Below are positions 51,450 to 64,000 of a stretch of 64,000 nt of DNA, piece by piece. Position 1 is the first letter of the stretch. Every line of letters starts with the position of its first letter. The translations under genes and the position numbers were made by a program. The DNA comes from Casuarius casuarius (taxonomy: Eukaryota; Chordata; Aves; Casuariiformes; Casuariidae), in the NCBI GenBank assembly GCA_003342895.1, contig PTFA01000409.1, positions 248,001 through 312,000 of the forward strand, given 5' to 3'. A model generated the notes under the pieces. The model searched no databases and had not been told where the DNA came from. It saw nothing but the letters and a program-made list of their open reading frames with translations.

Positions 51450-54400
51450 TAATGACTTTCACCTGAGCAAACAGGGAGGAATAGTGAGAACTGGTGTTAA
51501 AGCTTCCAGAAATGGAAATACGAAGTACAAAAGAAATTACTGAGTAATAAGCAGATGAACCCAAGAGAAAACAAAATACAGATGATAGCTAACGATGTTG
51601 CTGAAAAGTGAACATAGTCTCATTCTTCAAGTCCCAGACCAAATAACTGCTATTAACTAAGAAAGAAGAAATGCTACTATAACCTGTATGAAGGAGAAAA
51701 TGAGAAACAAAAGCCCTGAATAAACAGCACGTGTGAGAAATAAAGCTATGCAAGATGAAGAGAGTGAGAGAAGAAGAAAGGGAAGATCTCATTAAATACT
51801 CATCTGTTTTTAAATAATGAATATGAAATAAAAGAACTGGTCCTCCATTCAAGAAACTCTGTTTTTAAATACCTCCGTGACTGTGTTTAACAAATATGCA
51901 ACATGCTCGAGTAGAAACCTGAAAGGTTATGCGTGTGTGCTGCTGCTGTATTGGTGGTCTATTAAAGATGACGGGGAGAGTAAAAGCGCATTCTCTTGTT
52001 TTGAGCACAGTGTGCAGATATGCTAATAGTGCTCTTAGCTAATGCACCGTTAAAGTTCTCTTCTGCTGCAGATCTTTGAGCGCAGGAGGAAGCAAGCAGG
52101 AGCCAGTGCAGGGCCTGGTTTTGAGGCACCCCTGTAAGCAGCACAAGTGACAGCAAGTGCAGATGGCAGGGCGCAATGTTGGATGCCTCGCAGCTGGGCG
52201 GGAGGTGGCATTTTCAGACTTCTTCCAGGGAGGGGGGGTTTGCAATGGCAGGGTCATCTCAAGCCTCTATCTGCAAATGGACCGCAGCTCTCGTAGGCTA
52301 CTGAGGGGTGCAAGAATGGCCTTGCCTGGACTTTACATCTGTCCCTGTCTGCAAGGACAGAAACATCAGTGTAAATAGTGATGATTTAGGGCAAAAACTC
52401 AAACAGGAGCACAACATAGTCAAATAGCTGCATCAAAGCATGTGTTAGAAGGACAAAAGTGTGCTTCAAAATGTGCAGGTCTTCTCTCTTACTTTAGACC
52501 TGCCTCGATAGGACACTAGGTAGCGGATTTCGCTCAGGTTGAACTCTCATTATTAGAGGGTTTACAGCGAACTGCCCAAGTGCGTAGGAGCAGGTCACTA
52601 AGACCAGACAGTGTCCACCTGGGAGTCCTGGAAGGTCTCAAGCAGTAATTCATTGGTGTAAATCTGCTGTATAATCTACTGCCTAGATTGGCTTCAGCAC
52701 AGAAGAACAGAAGTTCCTGGAGTGAACAGAGGTGGCAAAGGTTGTTCAGTGACACAAATTCTCTTAGTGCAATAAACACTGAAAATGGCCGTGAATTATT
52801 TCAGGTGGCTTCCACGATGCTGATTGTGATTGGGCAATAACATGGCAAAGGAGGTTCAGCACTGAAAAATTTAAAGTATTTGCTGCCTGTATACGTGGTA
52901 GGTTGTAAACCAGTATTAGCACTCGGAGAAGTGCTCTTGAAATCACCGTGGATAACCGTGTGAAAATGTCAGCTCCAGTGCTCAGTGGTGGTTCAGCAAG
53001 CAAGTATAATGTTAGGAATTAGGAAAAGAATAGGATCAAGACAAAAGATATCACCATACCACTGTATAAAACCACAGGGGTGTAAAAGAATTAAAAATAA
53101 TGAATGAAGAAGAGCAACCCGTATGACTGCAAGTATAAAATTTAATCCGTTTTCTTCTGTAAATGAATACATTAAATAAACCAAGATTCTTCTGCTTGGA
53201 AAAGGTATGAAGAGACTATGACAAAGACATTACAAAAATCTCAAATCTCAAATGGAAGGTGAATAGGGATCCTTTTTTCAGTATTTCTTATGATTTAAGC
53301 AATAGGAAGCATGTGATGAAATTGCAGCATAGAAGTTTTAGAAACAAGAAAAGGAAATAATATTTGAATGCATTTTGGAGTTCATTATACCAACAGTACA
53401 CCTGGATTAGGATAATCATCAGAGAAATTTAGAGAAGAAAAGCTTGCCGAAGATTATTAAACACAAAGCTATAGTTAAGATTCTGGATCGGTGACTCACT
53501 TACTCGATGACTTGCAGAAAGTGGAAAAAACATTGTGGGAAAGAGTTACTTTTTTTTCCCCCATTCTTTCTTCTCCTCTTTAGCCATGCAGCATAGGCCA
53601 CCATAAGAGACAGTGGCATAACTTTTAGGTGGACCCTTACTCAATATAAATTGGGCCTATATTTCTGAATTGTGGAGGACTGCTAAAACCCACTATGTAT
53701 GGAGTTTTCTGGATGCTGCTTTTATTCGCTCTAAAAAAGTAAGGAGTGTTTCACAGTAAAGAAAAGTAAGTTCACAAATGAAAAGTAATAGATAGGTATA
53801 ATTTTCAAAATCCTGCCCTTTATTTTGCAAGCTATTGTAACAGTGGTATTACTGCTCAGACTTTCTTGTGAGAAGATACCGTAATAGCTGTGAGTTGGTG
53901 GGTTGGAAGACATAACGGCCATAGACATCATATGGTGGATAAAAGCCAGTATTATCTTTAATAGTCCCACTGACTGTGGGTGGCAGCAAGCTGTGTTGCA
54001 TTCCCAGCATTCCCAATAACTCTTGATGGCTGCAATCAGACTGCTCCCCACGCTCTCTGAGTCACCGTCAGACTGACTAGTGTCCATTTTTATGGGGATG
54101 TTTACATTTCTTATTACTTATAATATCACACTAAAATGGTTTTCAAATTACGATCCAGACCTCTCATGTTGTTAACACCTTTTTTAATGAACATCTCTCC
54201 AAGCCCCAAGAGATGAAGTTCTCCACCCCCCAGGAGATGCGATGAATCATTTGCTATTTTTTTCCATTATGAACAGGTCTTTTTATGTTGAAGATAACAC
54301 AGTTACATGGCTGACTATAATCATTCAGTTCTGGCAGTTCTCTGCCACTTGCTTTGTAATGCTGAAATGTCTGAATGCTTCCCTTGCCTGGTGGAACCCA

Positions 54401-55250
54401 AGAACCTGTTCACTGAGAGATGTGGTCTGCTCTTAATTTTCACACTTACTTCATGAAAGCTTTATTTGATGGAATTTGATGGATATGCATTATCACCTTT
54501 GATTATACATTTTTAATGCTTCAGGAGATGGAGTAGCACTGAGATATAATTCCATCCTATTTGGAAGTTCAGGTTCAGCCATTTTCAGGCCTGAGGTCTC
54601 TTCCTTCATTGCTTTGCTGATATCTGGCTCCATCCTCCATCTAGCAATATCTATTTAGAGCATATCTTCCCATTTAACAAAGGCTTTGCATTCTTTTGTT
54701 TCCTTTAACTTTATCTGAGCCTTTATTTGGTTCAAAAACACGGAAATAGGGCTCCTCATGCAATACAATGCAATATATTTGCTTTAATTTCTCTTCCAAA
54801 ACAATATTTAGCTTCGTTATATTTTCACATCAACTATAAATACTTATTTGCATTAAATACTGAATACTTTCCCACATACTAAATTTAATTCCCATGATCA
54901 TCCAGTAGTTTTAATTCACATGCTTGTTAATCATTTGTTATCCAAGAAGTCTCAAACATAGTCATTTTAATTCATCACTTACATCCTGCCTAACATATCT
55001 GAAGAATTAATCTCCAAAAGTGTCCTATGGACTAGATATATACTTGTAACATACTTTACTTTGTTTCTCCTTTTGTCATTCATGATTTTTGCAGAGAAAA
55101 AAATATAAAAAGTATGAATTTCATGCCTTTTCTTTGTAGCTCAGTAAATATAACTTTTACTAGTAAGTTGATAAGCTTTTTATTGACAGTCTCAGAACTT
55201 TTCTGGGCTTGCCTTGACCTCTTTTTTGCCTGCTGTAATGATTTTTTAGT
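51450..55250. other. Non-coding DNA with GC-rich patch
   Basis: No gene. The segment 52060-52380 is GC-richer, with CTGTCC/GGACAG able to form a small stem, but matches no family I know. The rest is AT-rich with short frames. Confidence 0.6.
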
Positions 55251-55254
55251 CATC

Positions 55255-55612
55255 ATGCTATTACCTAGCATGTTTCAGCCCTGTGAATAGCATACGTGAC
55301 AAACTTATGGAGTGATGGCGTTGATTTTGCCACTGCTGATGTTGGCTGAGGCTGGGGGAGGCGAGTGTGCAACTTTCATACTCGGAAGGAAGGCAACTGG
55401 GATAAGGAAACGTACCAAAATGGTGCCAAGGCTGAAGAGGAAGGGACCCCGTCATGCATATCCCTGTGACAAAGACCTCAGGATACAGATGGCTTTTCCC
55501 AATGTTTTGCCCCATCCATTCTGCTTGAGGAAGCCTTAGGTCCCAGAGGGATGTGGGAAGGGTGAACATAACACCAGAGAAAAGGAGTAGATATTAAAAC
55601 TTTTCTTTCTCT
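55255..55612 (+). repeat. Unnamed interspersed repeat R2, copy B
   Basis: Second copy of the element at 12135-12492 in the same orientation. Shared landmarks are ACCTAGCATG near 55264, CATACGTGACAAA near 55292, GCAACTTTCATAC near 55369, GGCTGAAGAGGAAG near 55431, and CATAACACCAGAGAAAAG near 55567 followed by TAGATA. The 75-codon open frame inside it (55312-55539) has no recognisable domain and is not conserved in copy A. Confidence 0.5.
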
Positions 55613-55619
55613 CCTGTAT

Positions 55620-57755
55620 TTTTGAAGCTTTTCTATATTATTTTAATTTGATGCTTAAATCATTATTTGGACTAATGGTAAATTCTTAGCTTTCTATAAG
55701 TACAAATATATTCCTTTTTGTCCGTAGTGAGATATTAGAGTAACATTTTCCACCTCCAAAATACATTTTCCCATGTGTGTAATGGTTGAAAGGGCCGTTA
55801 CAGAAGACCCTTGTTGTGTAAGCCCTCGAAATGGGCAAATATCCATCAGAATAGTAGATATAAAGGCTTGTCAGTGACCCAGACTGTCACTTTATTGGAA
55901 AAACCTTTACGCTATAACAATGAGAAAAATATATAGAATTTTATATCACACTGTTAATTTAATATGCAGAAGAAGAAGCATGGAAAAGGCATTACGGGCA
56001 CAGGGGCATCCTGTGGCTGCCATTGGATCATCAGGTTCCTGCCATTGGATCATCAGGTTCCTTCATAAACCCAAGAGCTCTGATATCCTTTTGCTCCTCC
56101 TCAGCTCAGATATGGAATGTGATCTCTCACTTCACCTTTCTTCATCTCACCTCCTCCGCTTCAGGGTAGTTTACTCTGTTTTCTCCTCTGTGCTGAAGCG
56201 GTGCTGCTGACTTATACTGAGGGGTCAGAATAATCAATTAAACCATAGGCTGCTCCTTCTAGATTATTTAGGTACTGAGTTACTTTAGGTACCAAACCAC
56301 CAGCCTGTAATATCTGGGATATCCCATCAGCAACTGGGATATTTTCAGTGATGCTGCTGCGGCCAAGAGCTATTTTAAGAAACTTGTTTCTGAAGCCAAT
56401 GCAGCACACACAAACTACAGAAGTAGTGGTTTTTTTATGTTTTTAGTGAGTCACTTCCTAGCTCATTTCATTTATTTCTCTTTAACTCGATGTTCAATGC
56501 AAGCAGTCGCAGACATCTAATGTTACGGAGCATCAGGGCTTCTGCAGTATCCTTCCTGGAGTGTCATTTTACGCATGCTTTGAAGTAACCATGCAAAAGT
56601 GGCATGGGTATTTGCTAGTGTCACTTCATGCTAAACTGTACTAAGTTATGGGAATTTATTTTCCCAGGGTGTTCTGCCCTGCAGGAGAAATCACTCAGAG
56701 AACCAGCCGTCCTACCTGACACTCTGTGATCTGCAAAGCCTGTCCTATTTTCTGTGTCTGGAATATCTGACCTAAAAAAAGTGTTGCCGGGAATTGCTTT
56801 ACAGTCACTTCATTGAAACAGGACCTGCAGGCTAGCCTCTGAAAATACCGAAGCAGTGTGCTGTCTACCATGATGTGTTTTCCTTTGCTCTCAGTTTTAT
56901 TTTGTTCTCTTTATGCTCTTTTTTTTTTTAACACCCCACTGTCCCTTAATGGTAGCAATATAAACGTAGACTCCTCCTAGTAACTTCCAGAGAGGTACCG
57001 GATGTGGCAGAAATAGAGCTGTTCCATACTAGTTTGTGAATAGTGTAGAAAGGGTTATTAGGAAGTTTACCGTATAATTATATTGGTTTAATCTAATGGA
57101 GGATTTGTAGAAAACAAAGTAAGAAGGGAGCAGAAGGACTACAAATAGTATGCCATCCTCAGACACTTAAGACGTTGTTATCAGGCAAAGCCTGGGTAGC
57201 ACAAGACCAGAGGACAGTGACAACTCAAATAGAGACTTTGGCTGATGATCTCAGGTCTTCCTTAACTGCTTTTTGTATTTACAAGCTGTAGGTAAAATAA
57301 CCTGCATATTCTACATCCCTCTTTCTCAAAATCCAGGGTCCTCACTGCTAAATTGTATATTTATCTGTTTCCGATATATTCCACCCATGATAAATGCCCA
57401 GAAGAAAGAATTTCAGTTGTAAGGTCTATCCAGACTCAATGAGTAAATTCTTATTTCTTTAGGCTTAGTCTAAATGTGAGAATATTTGGGAATTTTTCTC
57501 TATGATAGGTAAAGGATTGATACTTGATTGCTGGGCAAAGAGTGTTACTTAGAGATAGGAAAGGGTCAACAGTTAATTTTCTTCTCTAGTCATAACCCTG
57601 CAGCAGTCAAAATTTTCAGAATAAGAACTAGCAGAGTCAGTTCACCTGTGCTGTGCTGTACACGGTACAGGGACACATAGGGAACCCACAGTCAGTTCAA
57701 GGACTTGCAAACCAATTTTCTCACTTTAAAATAAGATATGAATTGAAGAAATGAT
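55620..57755. other. Non-coding DNA with 22-bp tandem duplication
   Basis: No gene. Contains the tandem duplication at 56019-56062. The rest is unmatched AT-rich DNA with a T run near 56922-56931. Confidence 0.6.
56019..56062. repeat. 22-bp perfect tandem duplication
   Basis: The 22-bp unit beginning GCCATTGGATCATCAGG occurs twice without mismatch (56019-56040 and 56041-56062). The lack of divergence suggests a recent event or a polymorphism. Confidence 0.95.
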
Positions 57756-57759
57756 AGGC

Positions 57760-58020
57760 ATTATGATTAAGTGTGCTTCATGGTTTCAAGGGCTTTCACC
57801 TAAACTTCTCAATTAATTAACAGTCTTTAAATCATAGTCATTTTTTCTTCTTTTAAGTATATCTATCTGTGCGTTGATGTATAACACATCAATCAAATAC
57901 AATTAATTATGCCTTTTAGCAAAAATACCAATGGCCAATTTAGCAATGAATGTTTTATGACATTCATTGACTGCATTCCCTGACGTAAAAAAAAGTAGAC
58001 TGAGGTCTACATTGAATCAC
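57760..58020. promoter_or_regulatory. Candidate conserved non-coding element
   Basis: Contains TCAATTAATTAAC, ATACAATTAATTATGCC and a short hairpin TTGATGT/ACATCAA (57874-57892). It is repeat-free. Texture is enhancer-like; no direct evidence. Confidence 0.22.
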
Positions 58021-58024
58021 ATGG

Positions 58025-58495
58025 GCCACCAAACTCAAGATTTTGAATATGTTACCGTTTCAAGACTTAGCAAATCAACTACCATTAATGAAACTTGAGA
58101 GAGAGTCTAAGTTTCAGTAAATTTGTGGATCATTCCTGTGGTGCTCATGACTGATGTATCTATAAATCAAATTACAGAACACTGTTGTGGAAATGTACCC
58201 TTTTCTAAAAATGCTTTGCCATGATTATGTAGGAAATCGACCTGGGAGACCTTGAACATACTTTAGCCAAGGGTGGCTGTTTCACTGATACTAGGCATCC
58301 AATAAGTAGTCACAGAAAATGTATCAAAATTGTAAAGTGATGCAGGGTGATCTTTTCTAGAAGATTGACTAAGAGTGTTCCACTGTGTGTATTTAACCTT
58401 TCAAAACAGAGAATTTAACTAACTACTCTTCACCAGGTATCCAATTACATGATTAAAATTGAAAGCTGATATTTTCAGTCTGCATCATAGACTAG
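58025..58495. other. Non-coding AT-rich DNA
   Basis: No gene or named repeat was seen. Confidence 0.6.
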
Positions 58496-58499
58496 ATAT

Positions 58500-58880
58500 G
58501 GTCTACAGTAATTCAGTTTGGAAGGACCTCTGCTGGTTGTCTGGTCCGAACTGCCACTACAGCAGAACCAGCTCAGGGCCTTGTCCATCAAGTTTGGAAT
58601 ATCTCCAAGGAAAACGTTTCCAAAACCTCTCCAAGTAACCTGTTCCAATGTTTGATTAACAACATTGTGATTTTTTTCATATATCTTAAAAAATTTCCTG
58701 TGTTCCAGCCTGTGCCCATTGCCTTTTCTCCCGTCACTGTGCATCTATAAGAAGAATTGAGCTCCATCTCCTCTGTACCCTCCCATTAGGTAGCTGAAGG
58801 CAACAGCAAGATCTCTCCTAGCCTTATTTTTTTAAGACTGAAGGAACCCAATTCCCTCAGCTTTCTTCATATATCTTGGG
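58500..58880 (-). mobile_element. CR1 LINE 3' UTR fragment, minus orientation
   Basis: Clear CR1 3' UTR order is visible on the + strand: AGTTTGGAAGGACCTCTG, then TCTGGTCCGAACTGCC, then CCAAAACCTCTCCAAGTAAC, then CCTGTGCCCATTGCC, then ATTAGGTAGCTGAAGGCAAC and CAAGATCTCTCC. The terminal octamer is lost or degraded, and the element stops before the ORF2 coding part, near 58880. It has moderate to high divergence. Confidence 0.85.
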
Positions 58881-58999
58881 CTCTGGGAAATGAATCTGAC
58901 CTCAGATCCTCATTTTTGCCTTGGAAACCTCCCAGTTTTCAGCGGCCTCCCCTGGTCACCATGACCTTCCAAAGATGCTAGCAGGAGCCTCACACTAGC

Positions 59000-61595
59000 G
59001 CCATCTGATAGACAGTCCCCATTGTGATTATTTGGATCAGCATATACAAAACACATCACACTTGCATTAATTCTTCATTACTATAGTAATATTTTTATAC
59101 AAGCCTATGAGCGGTATCATTTCTTCCGGCCTTTTCCATACACTTGAGTTCTCTCATTCAGATGTTTGGCTTTATTCCTGTGCAACTGTTTTCATTTTCT
59201 ACTGTCTAAATATTTTTTGGAGACACAGAATATTTTGAAAGATGAATGTTTGTGCATACTGAAACACAATTTTTTTGGTGTTCAAGGAGTCATTTGATAA
59301 TATTTTAAGCTGAAGTATGCCATAAGTAAATACTCATTCCTAGTCCATGTGAACAAGTCCTTCCACAGAGTCTCCCTGGAGCAAAGTGACATTTCATGAA
59401 TGATGATTGTCTCTTTTATTTGAGCATTTTTATGCTACTGACATATGTCAAATAAAATCAGAGGTTCTTCTATCTACAGCTATTCTTGGCAAAAACCTCA
59501 CCTCCCATATTTCTTATTTACAGTTCTCCATCTTCAGATTTTATGGATACAACCTGAACCATTTTTTCAGGCAGTTAAAGAATTGATCTTTGTTTACATT
59601 CTGGTATTTTTTGGAGTCCAGTTCTGCAGTTAGAGTATCATGTAATAACTAGGTTACTCCTGGGAGGCTGAAACAAAACTTTAGGTCATGAATTCCAGTT
59701 GATTTCTTTAAGTATATTGCAATGAAGACAGCACAATTACTTGCCTGAATAAGGCCAGCTGCATTTGGCTTTTTGTATTTTGTTTATTACTCAGCATGCC
59801 AAATTTCTTTTGCTGATTTAGTAAGGCACTCAGGCATAGGATGAAGTATGACCAAAGAAAAATTTGTACTTAAATATACTTAAAAGCCCAGAACTAGAGT
59901 CTTTGATTTGTTTTCAATTTCTTTCCCTCTTCTGCTGACCTTACTAAGTACTTCATTAGCAATACACATACAGTAAGATGTCCATTTGCTTTCCACATCT
60001 GTCCAAGTGGCATTTTCACCTAGGAATAAGTGAAGCTGTCATATTTATGGCCTTCCACTTTGCATGTCACTCCCAAACACTGCAGGTCACATTTCTATTT
60101 TAGGCTGAACAGGTTCAAAGGAATGTTGAAGAGTTAGTCCAGATTTATTCCCCTTTTGGCTAATTTGTTCATGAGCTAACCTTATTTAACTTGTAGGAAT
60201 CATCAGTATTTTCAGATTTTGTAGCATTTGTTACAACATTTGTGAATACTGTATCTGATATATCAGATGATATTTAACTAACTCTGTGCTTTAGTAGTGA
60301 ACATATTTATGAATATCTTTATTTCCTTCTCCCCCATGGTACTATGGTATTGCTAAAACACAGTATTAGTGGCTCATCTGTTTCCATGATGTACTTTTTT
60401 GTAATTAAAATGATGAAAAAATATACTAGATAATCTGTTTTTTCTTTATTTCATTATAATTTTTGTAAATTGTTCTATATTGTTCTTCTGACAAAATTTT
60501 TAATCCAAAAAAAATGGGCAAGAAATTAAATAAGGAATCTTGCCTTTGCTTACTCAAGCACCGCTGGTTTTGCAACACTATAAAACTGTATAGTTTATTA
60601 TTAATTAATTTCTGTACATATGATGCCTTGTAGCCCTTTCTTTTTACTTCACTGGATGTGGCAGAGCAGGTGGGCATGGATTTTATCCTATCTTTAAGCT
60701 TAGTGATATATGAACCAAACGTTCACAACATTTTAGACTACTGAAGAGAATAAGTTATGTCAGGTATCTAAACATAAAAACACAGGAGGGCACCATGAAA
60801 AGCAGGACTGTATCCTGAAAGGAAGTGTTTCCAAGCCTGGTTTCCTCCTTTTCACAGTAAAAATGAGCTCTCAAGTGACTCCAGATGAAAAAAAAAGACT
60901 AGGAATTTTCTCTTAATAATGCACACAGGTACTTGAGCTTCTTTGAGCAGTGATTGCCTAATACTCCAGAGGAGCATGAAGGGGACAGTCCAGGCCTCAG
61001 ATTCAATGGGGATGAGCTGGTGTCCTGCCAGTTTGCTCAGCCTCCTGCACACCATGATCTTCCCTGAGCTGCACGTAGCTATCATGGCGGGACAGGTGAA
61101 TTTTTGTCTTGAGCTTGCATCCTTCTCTGGACATCTTTTGCTGTATGGAGATCACAGTCACATCACATCCATGACCTTCCTTAAAACAGTGGCATTTTGT
61201 TTCATCAGTCCTGTATTTAGTCCTTTACAAAGACAACTTACTTCAATATTGCATGAAGCAGAGGAGGGAAGGGGGCAATGGTCATTTGAACCTAATGTTT
61301 CAATTTCGTGTGCACCTCTGGTTCTCTTGAGCTTAATTTTGGTGGGGAAATCTTGCCTAAAACTTCAGAGAGAACCTGCAGGTCTAATCATTTATGGCAA
61401 CTGGAGGGAGATTTCTTTTTACCCCGAATTAAGTTATTAATTTTAAAAATTTGTAGAAAAGCACCTTTTGGATCAGCTAGAATATTAGATAATCTCATCT
61501 CATAGATGAGAGTTACAATTTTTCATTTTTCTTTACAGATAAACATGTCATCTGCCAACCTTGTTCTATGTAGTATTATAGTGGCTCTGAAAGAG
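59000..61595. other. Non-coding DNA; long chance frame
   Basis: No established gene. The 165-codon plus-strand frame at 60943-61440 is the longest in the window. It has no domain, no signal and no splice context I recognise. Confidence 0.5.
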
Positions 61596-61599
61596 GGGA

Positions 61600-61990
61600 C
61601 CTCGTGAGGGGTCACTTAGGAAACATTGCATTAATGTGAGGTTAATTTTGATGATAAAACAGCAGGAACAATATCATTATTGAGCCTGAAAAATATGAAG
61701 ACTTAATTAGCAAATGAAGTTTTATTTCATAGGCTTCATTTCCTAGTGCATGGTTTCTTCCTGCCTATTTAACTGAAAAAGAAAACTATTGGTGTAAGTT
61801 AACAAGAAGTTGCGTTCACATGATCATTCAAGAGTTAACTGTATGCTGAGATTTTTAAAATCATTCAGCTGTTGGTGTAAGTACATATTGGCTGTAATCA
61901 TTACAAAACAACACAGAATAGAAGTGAACTAATGTTAAAATTATATGCCTTAAAATGTAATTAATAACTGATTTCTTTGGTCCATGGTCC
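61600..61990. promoter_or_regulatory. Candidate conserved non-coding element
   Basis: A repeat-free AT-rich block with GCATTAATGTGAGGTTAATT, CTTAATTAGCAAATG and TGTAATTAATAAC. The word TTGGTGTAAGT occurs twice (near 61789 and 61870). Regulatory role is inferred only. Confidence 0.22.
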
Positions 61991-62228
61991 TTGACATTAT
62001 TTTAGGTACAAATGAGTGTCAGTTGATACTCCTACTTAATCAGATTTTCTTCTTACCTCCTTTTCTTTTTCTTCTTTTTGGAGGGTCATAATAGTGCAAG
62101 TGGGAGCAGAGAGGGAGAATTGTTTTTTTTTATTCTTGTAAATGTTTTTCTTCCTCTCTCCTTGTCTAACTACGTAAGGGCTGGAGCAGGGGACTTTCAG
62201 ACAATACATGTTTGGTTCTGCTTGCTTG

Positions 62229-62307
62229 CTTTTTCTTTCCTTCTTTCCTTCCTTCCTTCCTTCCTCTTTCTCTCTCTCTCTTGCTCTCTGTCCTTCTTTC
62301 TATCCTC
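62229..62307. repeat. Polypyrimidine (CTTT/CTTC/TC) tract
   Basis: About 80 bases almost purely C and T on the + strand, including (TTCC)n and (TC)n runs. Long homopurine-homopyrimidine tracts can form triplex (H-) DNA and often cause sequencing gaps. Flanked upstream by further pyrimidine-rich sequence from 62043. Confidence 0.9.
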
Positions 62308-62309
62308 TG

Positions 62310-64000
62310 ATCATCAAGCAGAGCTTGAAATAACTCAAGATCCTCACCAGAAATGAAATGTTGCACGATTTTTTTGTGTAACATTTATTATTTTACATTA
62401 AGTAATGCTCTAACAAACTTCAAGGACAGGGATTTTTTTTTACCAAATTAGTAATTTTACAGAATTTTGTTGTCTGTAACTTTGATTAACCATTGTTTTT
62501 CATCTTAAATACTACTTTCTCTTCCTTGCTCAACATTCATTTTGAAGATACAGAAAAAAAACAGAATACCTTCGCTCCCAAAATTTCTTCCTCCCTTAAA
62601 AAAATACTTTTTTTTTTTTTTTTTGAAACATTCTCTGACTGGTAAATACCACTTTGGGCAAAGCTTGTACTGTAATTGTTACATTTCTCGCTTGCATTAA
62701 AATAATGTTGATAGCATGATGTCCCTGTTCCATTTATAGCAGCAGGGCAGACCTACCCACGTCATCCCCATTGCCTTTTCAAGCAAAGCAGTTTTCTCTG
62801 TCAGGTTGTTTCCAAACTTCGCAAAATTATTTTCCAGGCACAATGGAGATATATTAGGCACTTTCTTCTTTTTCTTCTGGGGGCACAGAAGTTTTAAATT
62901 AACCACCAGATAAAAAAGCCCATAGGAGCTAAGCATATATTACTGAGCTTCTGGTTGCTAAGAATTGCACTTTGTAGGCAATTTGTTGAGTGGCCTTTGA
63001 GAATTCTCTTATTTATAACAGTGTTATGGTTCATTTATATTTTATGTAGACATAAAAAATCTTATTCCCAATTGCCAAAAAGGAAAAAAAATAAATAAAC
63101 CAAACAGCCCACCCACCACCCATTTCTCTAGGCAACTTATGTTAATAGTATCCTGTGTGTTCCTTAATTATAATAAAAATCTGTTGAAAACTGTTTGGTT
63201 TGCATCTTCAGAGATGATATTCTGACCCTGCTGAAGTTACAAAGATCACAAGAATTTAGTCTTTTGGGGGGCTGGAGGATTTTTTTCCACTGGCTGTATG
63301 TTGTTTTTTAGGTTTGGGTTTTTTTTTTAAACAGGCCGGCACCACAATGCTGGACCTTTATGATCAAAATGTAGTGTTTCTCAGGTTGATAGATATTAGT
63401 GACAGCTATCTCTTTTTAAGGGAAAAATATTAAATAATCCTAGGTCAAGCAGTCTTTTAAACCTTTAGGCTGGTGGTTTTAAGGTCTTTGATGCCTGTAG
63501 ATCTAGATACACAACTAAATCCAGGATTTAAAAAAAAAGCCAAAACCAAAAAGGCACAGCTAAAAGAAGTTATAGCTAATATAAGGTATCCTAATACATG
63601 GACAAGCTGCAAAACATTTTCTCAGAGGTATGCATATGCCCATAAACATCTGTAGAATTTCTTGGCTCGTTTTTTTCAAAATAATCAATCAAAATAGTTT
63701 TTACAGTGTTTTGTTATAGCGATGTCACCTCTTCAAGCATTTTGAGATTTTTGAACTTAAAATATTCAATCAAGTGCAGATTGCTACTACTTCAGCTTTA
63801 GGATTAACTGGTTAACAAAAGCGGTGTCTAACCCCACTCTGCGCAGAGACTTGGTCTGCAGGTTGGTTCAAAAAAACATGACTGCTCTGGGTCACTGTTT
63901 CCTTAATTTATGTCCTGCTCCATTCTTAAATGATGAAGAAGAGGATATAGAAAAGGCACTTTGAAAACTATCAGGAAAATATCCCATAAATAGGTTTTTT
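62310..64000. other. Non-coding AT-rich DNA
   Basis: No gene. T homopolymer at 62609-62624. Short frames only. Sequence runs off the window end without a feature boundary. Confidence 0.6.

Noticed and set aside
60943..61440. Longest open frame in the window (165 codons, plus strand)
   Set aside because: No recognisable domain, low-complexity hydrophobic text and no splice or promoter context. A frame this long is not surprising among six frames over 64 kb.
1..64000. Bacterial operon, phage, CRISPR array or other prokaryotic system
   Set aside because: No spaced direct repeats with spacers, no dense gene packing and no long bacterial-type frames. CR1 elements and intron-like texture identify the DNA as avian.

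Overview
The window looks like bird nuclear DNA. The clearest evidence is several CR1-type LINE fragments. The youngest, at 19440-20300, has the short octamer-like 3' end (ATTCTGTG type) and the ORF2 tail peptide typical of avian CR1. The rest is AT-rich, low in CpG and dense with stop codons in all frames, as expected of a large intron or a gene desert. I saw no bacterial, plasmid, phage or organelle gene, no rRNA, tRNA or CRISPR array, and no complete protein-coding gene. Two single N bases (23263, 23421) mark unresolved assembly positions.

Layout. 1-3.9 kb is unique AT-rich DNA. 3.9-4.3 kb holds a decayed CR1 ORF1-like fragment on the + strand. 7.1-7.6 kb and 20.7-21.1 kb are two diverged copies of an unnamed repeat (called R1 here). 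12.1-12.5 kb and 55.3-55.6 kb are two copies of a second unnamed repeat (R2). 19.4-20.3 kb is a 5'-truncated CR1 in minus orientation. 42.4-43.15 kb and 46.2-46.8 kb are older CR1-related LINE remnants. 50.6-51.4 kb is an unusual CR1 derivative that appears to join ORF1 directly to the 3' end. 58.5-58.9 kb is another CR1 3' end. Microsatellites and homopolymers lie between these.

Possible genic content is limited to candidate internal exons. The best is on the minus strand at 40823-41033: 70 open codons between a good acceptor and a GTGAGG donor, with a protein-like helical composition. I cannot name the protein. Two short minus-strand candidates further on, at 36067-36133 and 33968-34030, share a compatible reading phase. 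A plus-strand candidate at 11516-11730 is weaker. If the minus-strand exons are real, part of this window is intron of one long minus-strand gene.

Several blocks read like conserved non-coding (enhancer-like) DNA. They have few repeats, retain CpGs, and contain TAATTA/ATTA, ATTTGCAT and short inverted repeats: 13.34-13.79, 15.69-16.2, 27.84-28.06, 35.64-36.06, 38.94-39.32, 41.45-41.77, 49.04-49.4, 57.76-58.02 and 61.6-62.0 kb. This was judged by eye and needs cross-species alignment. I found no convincing new multi-gene system.
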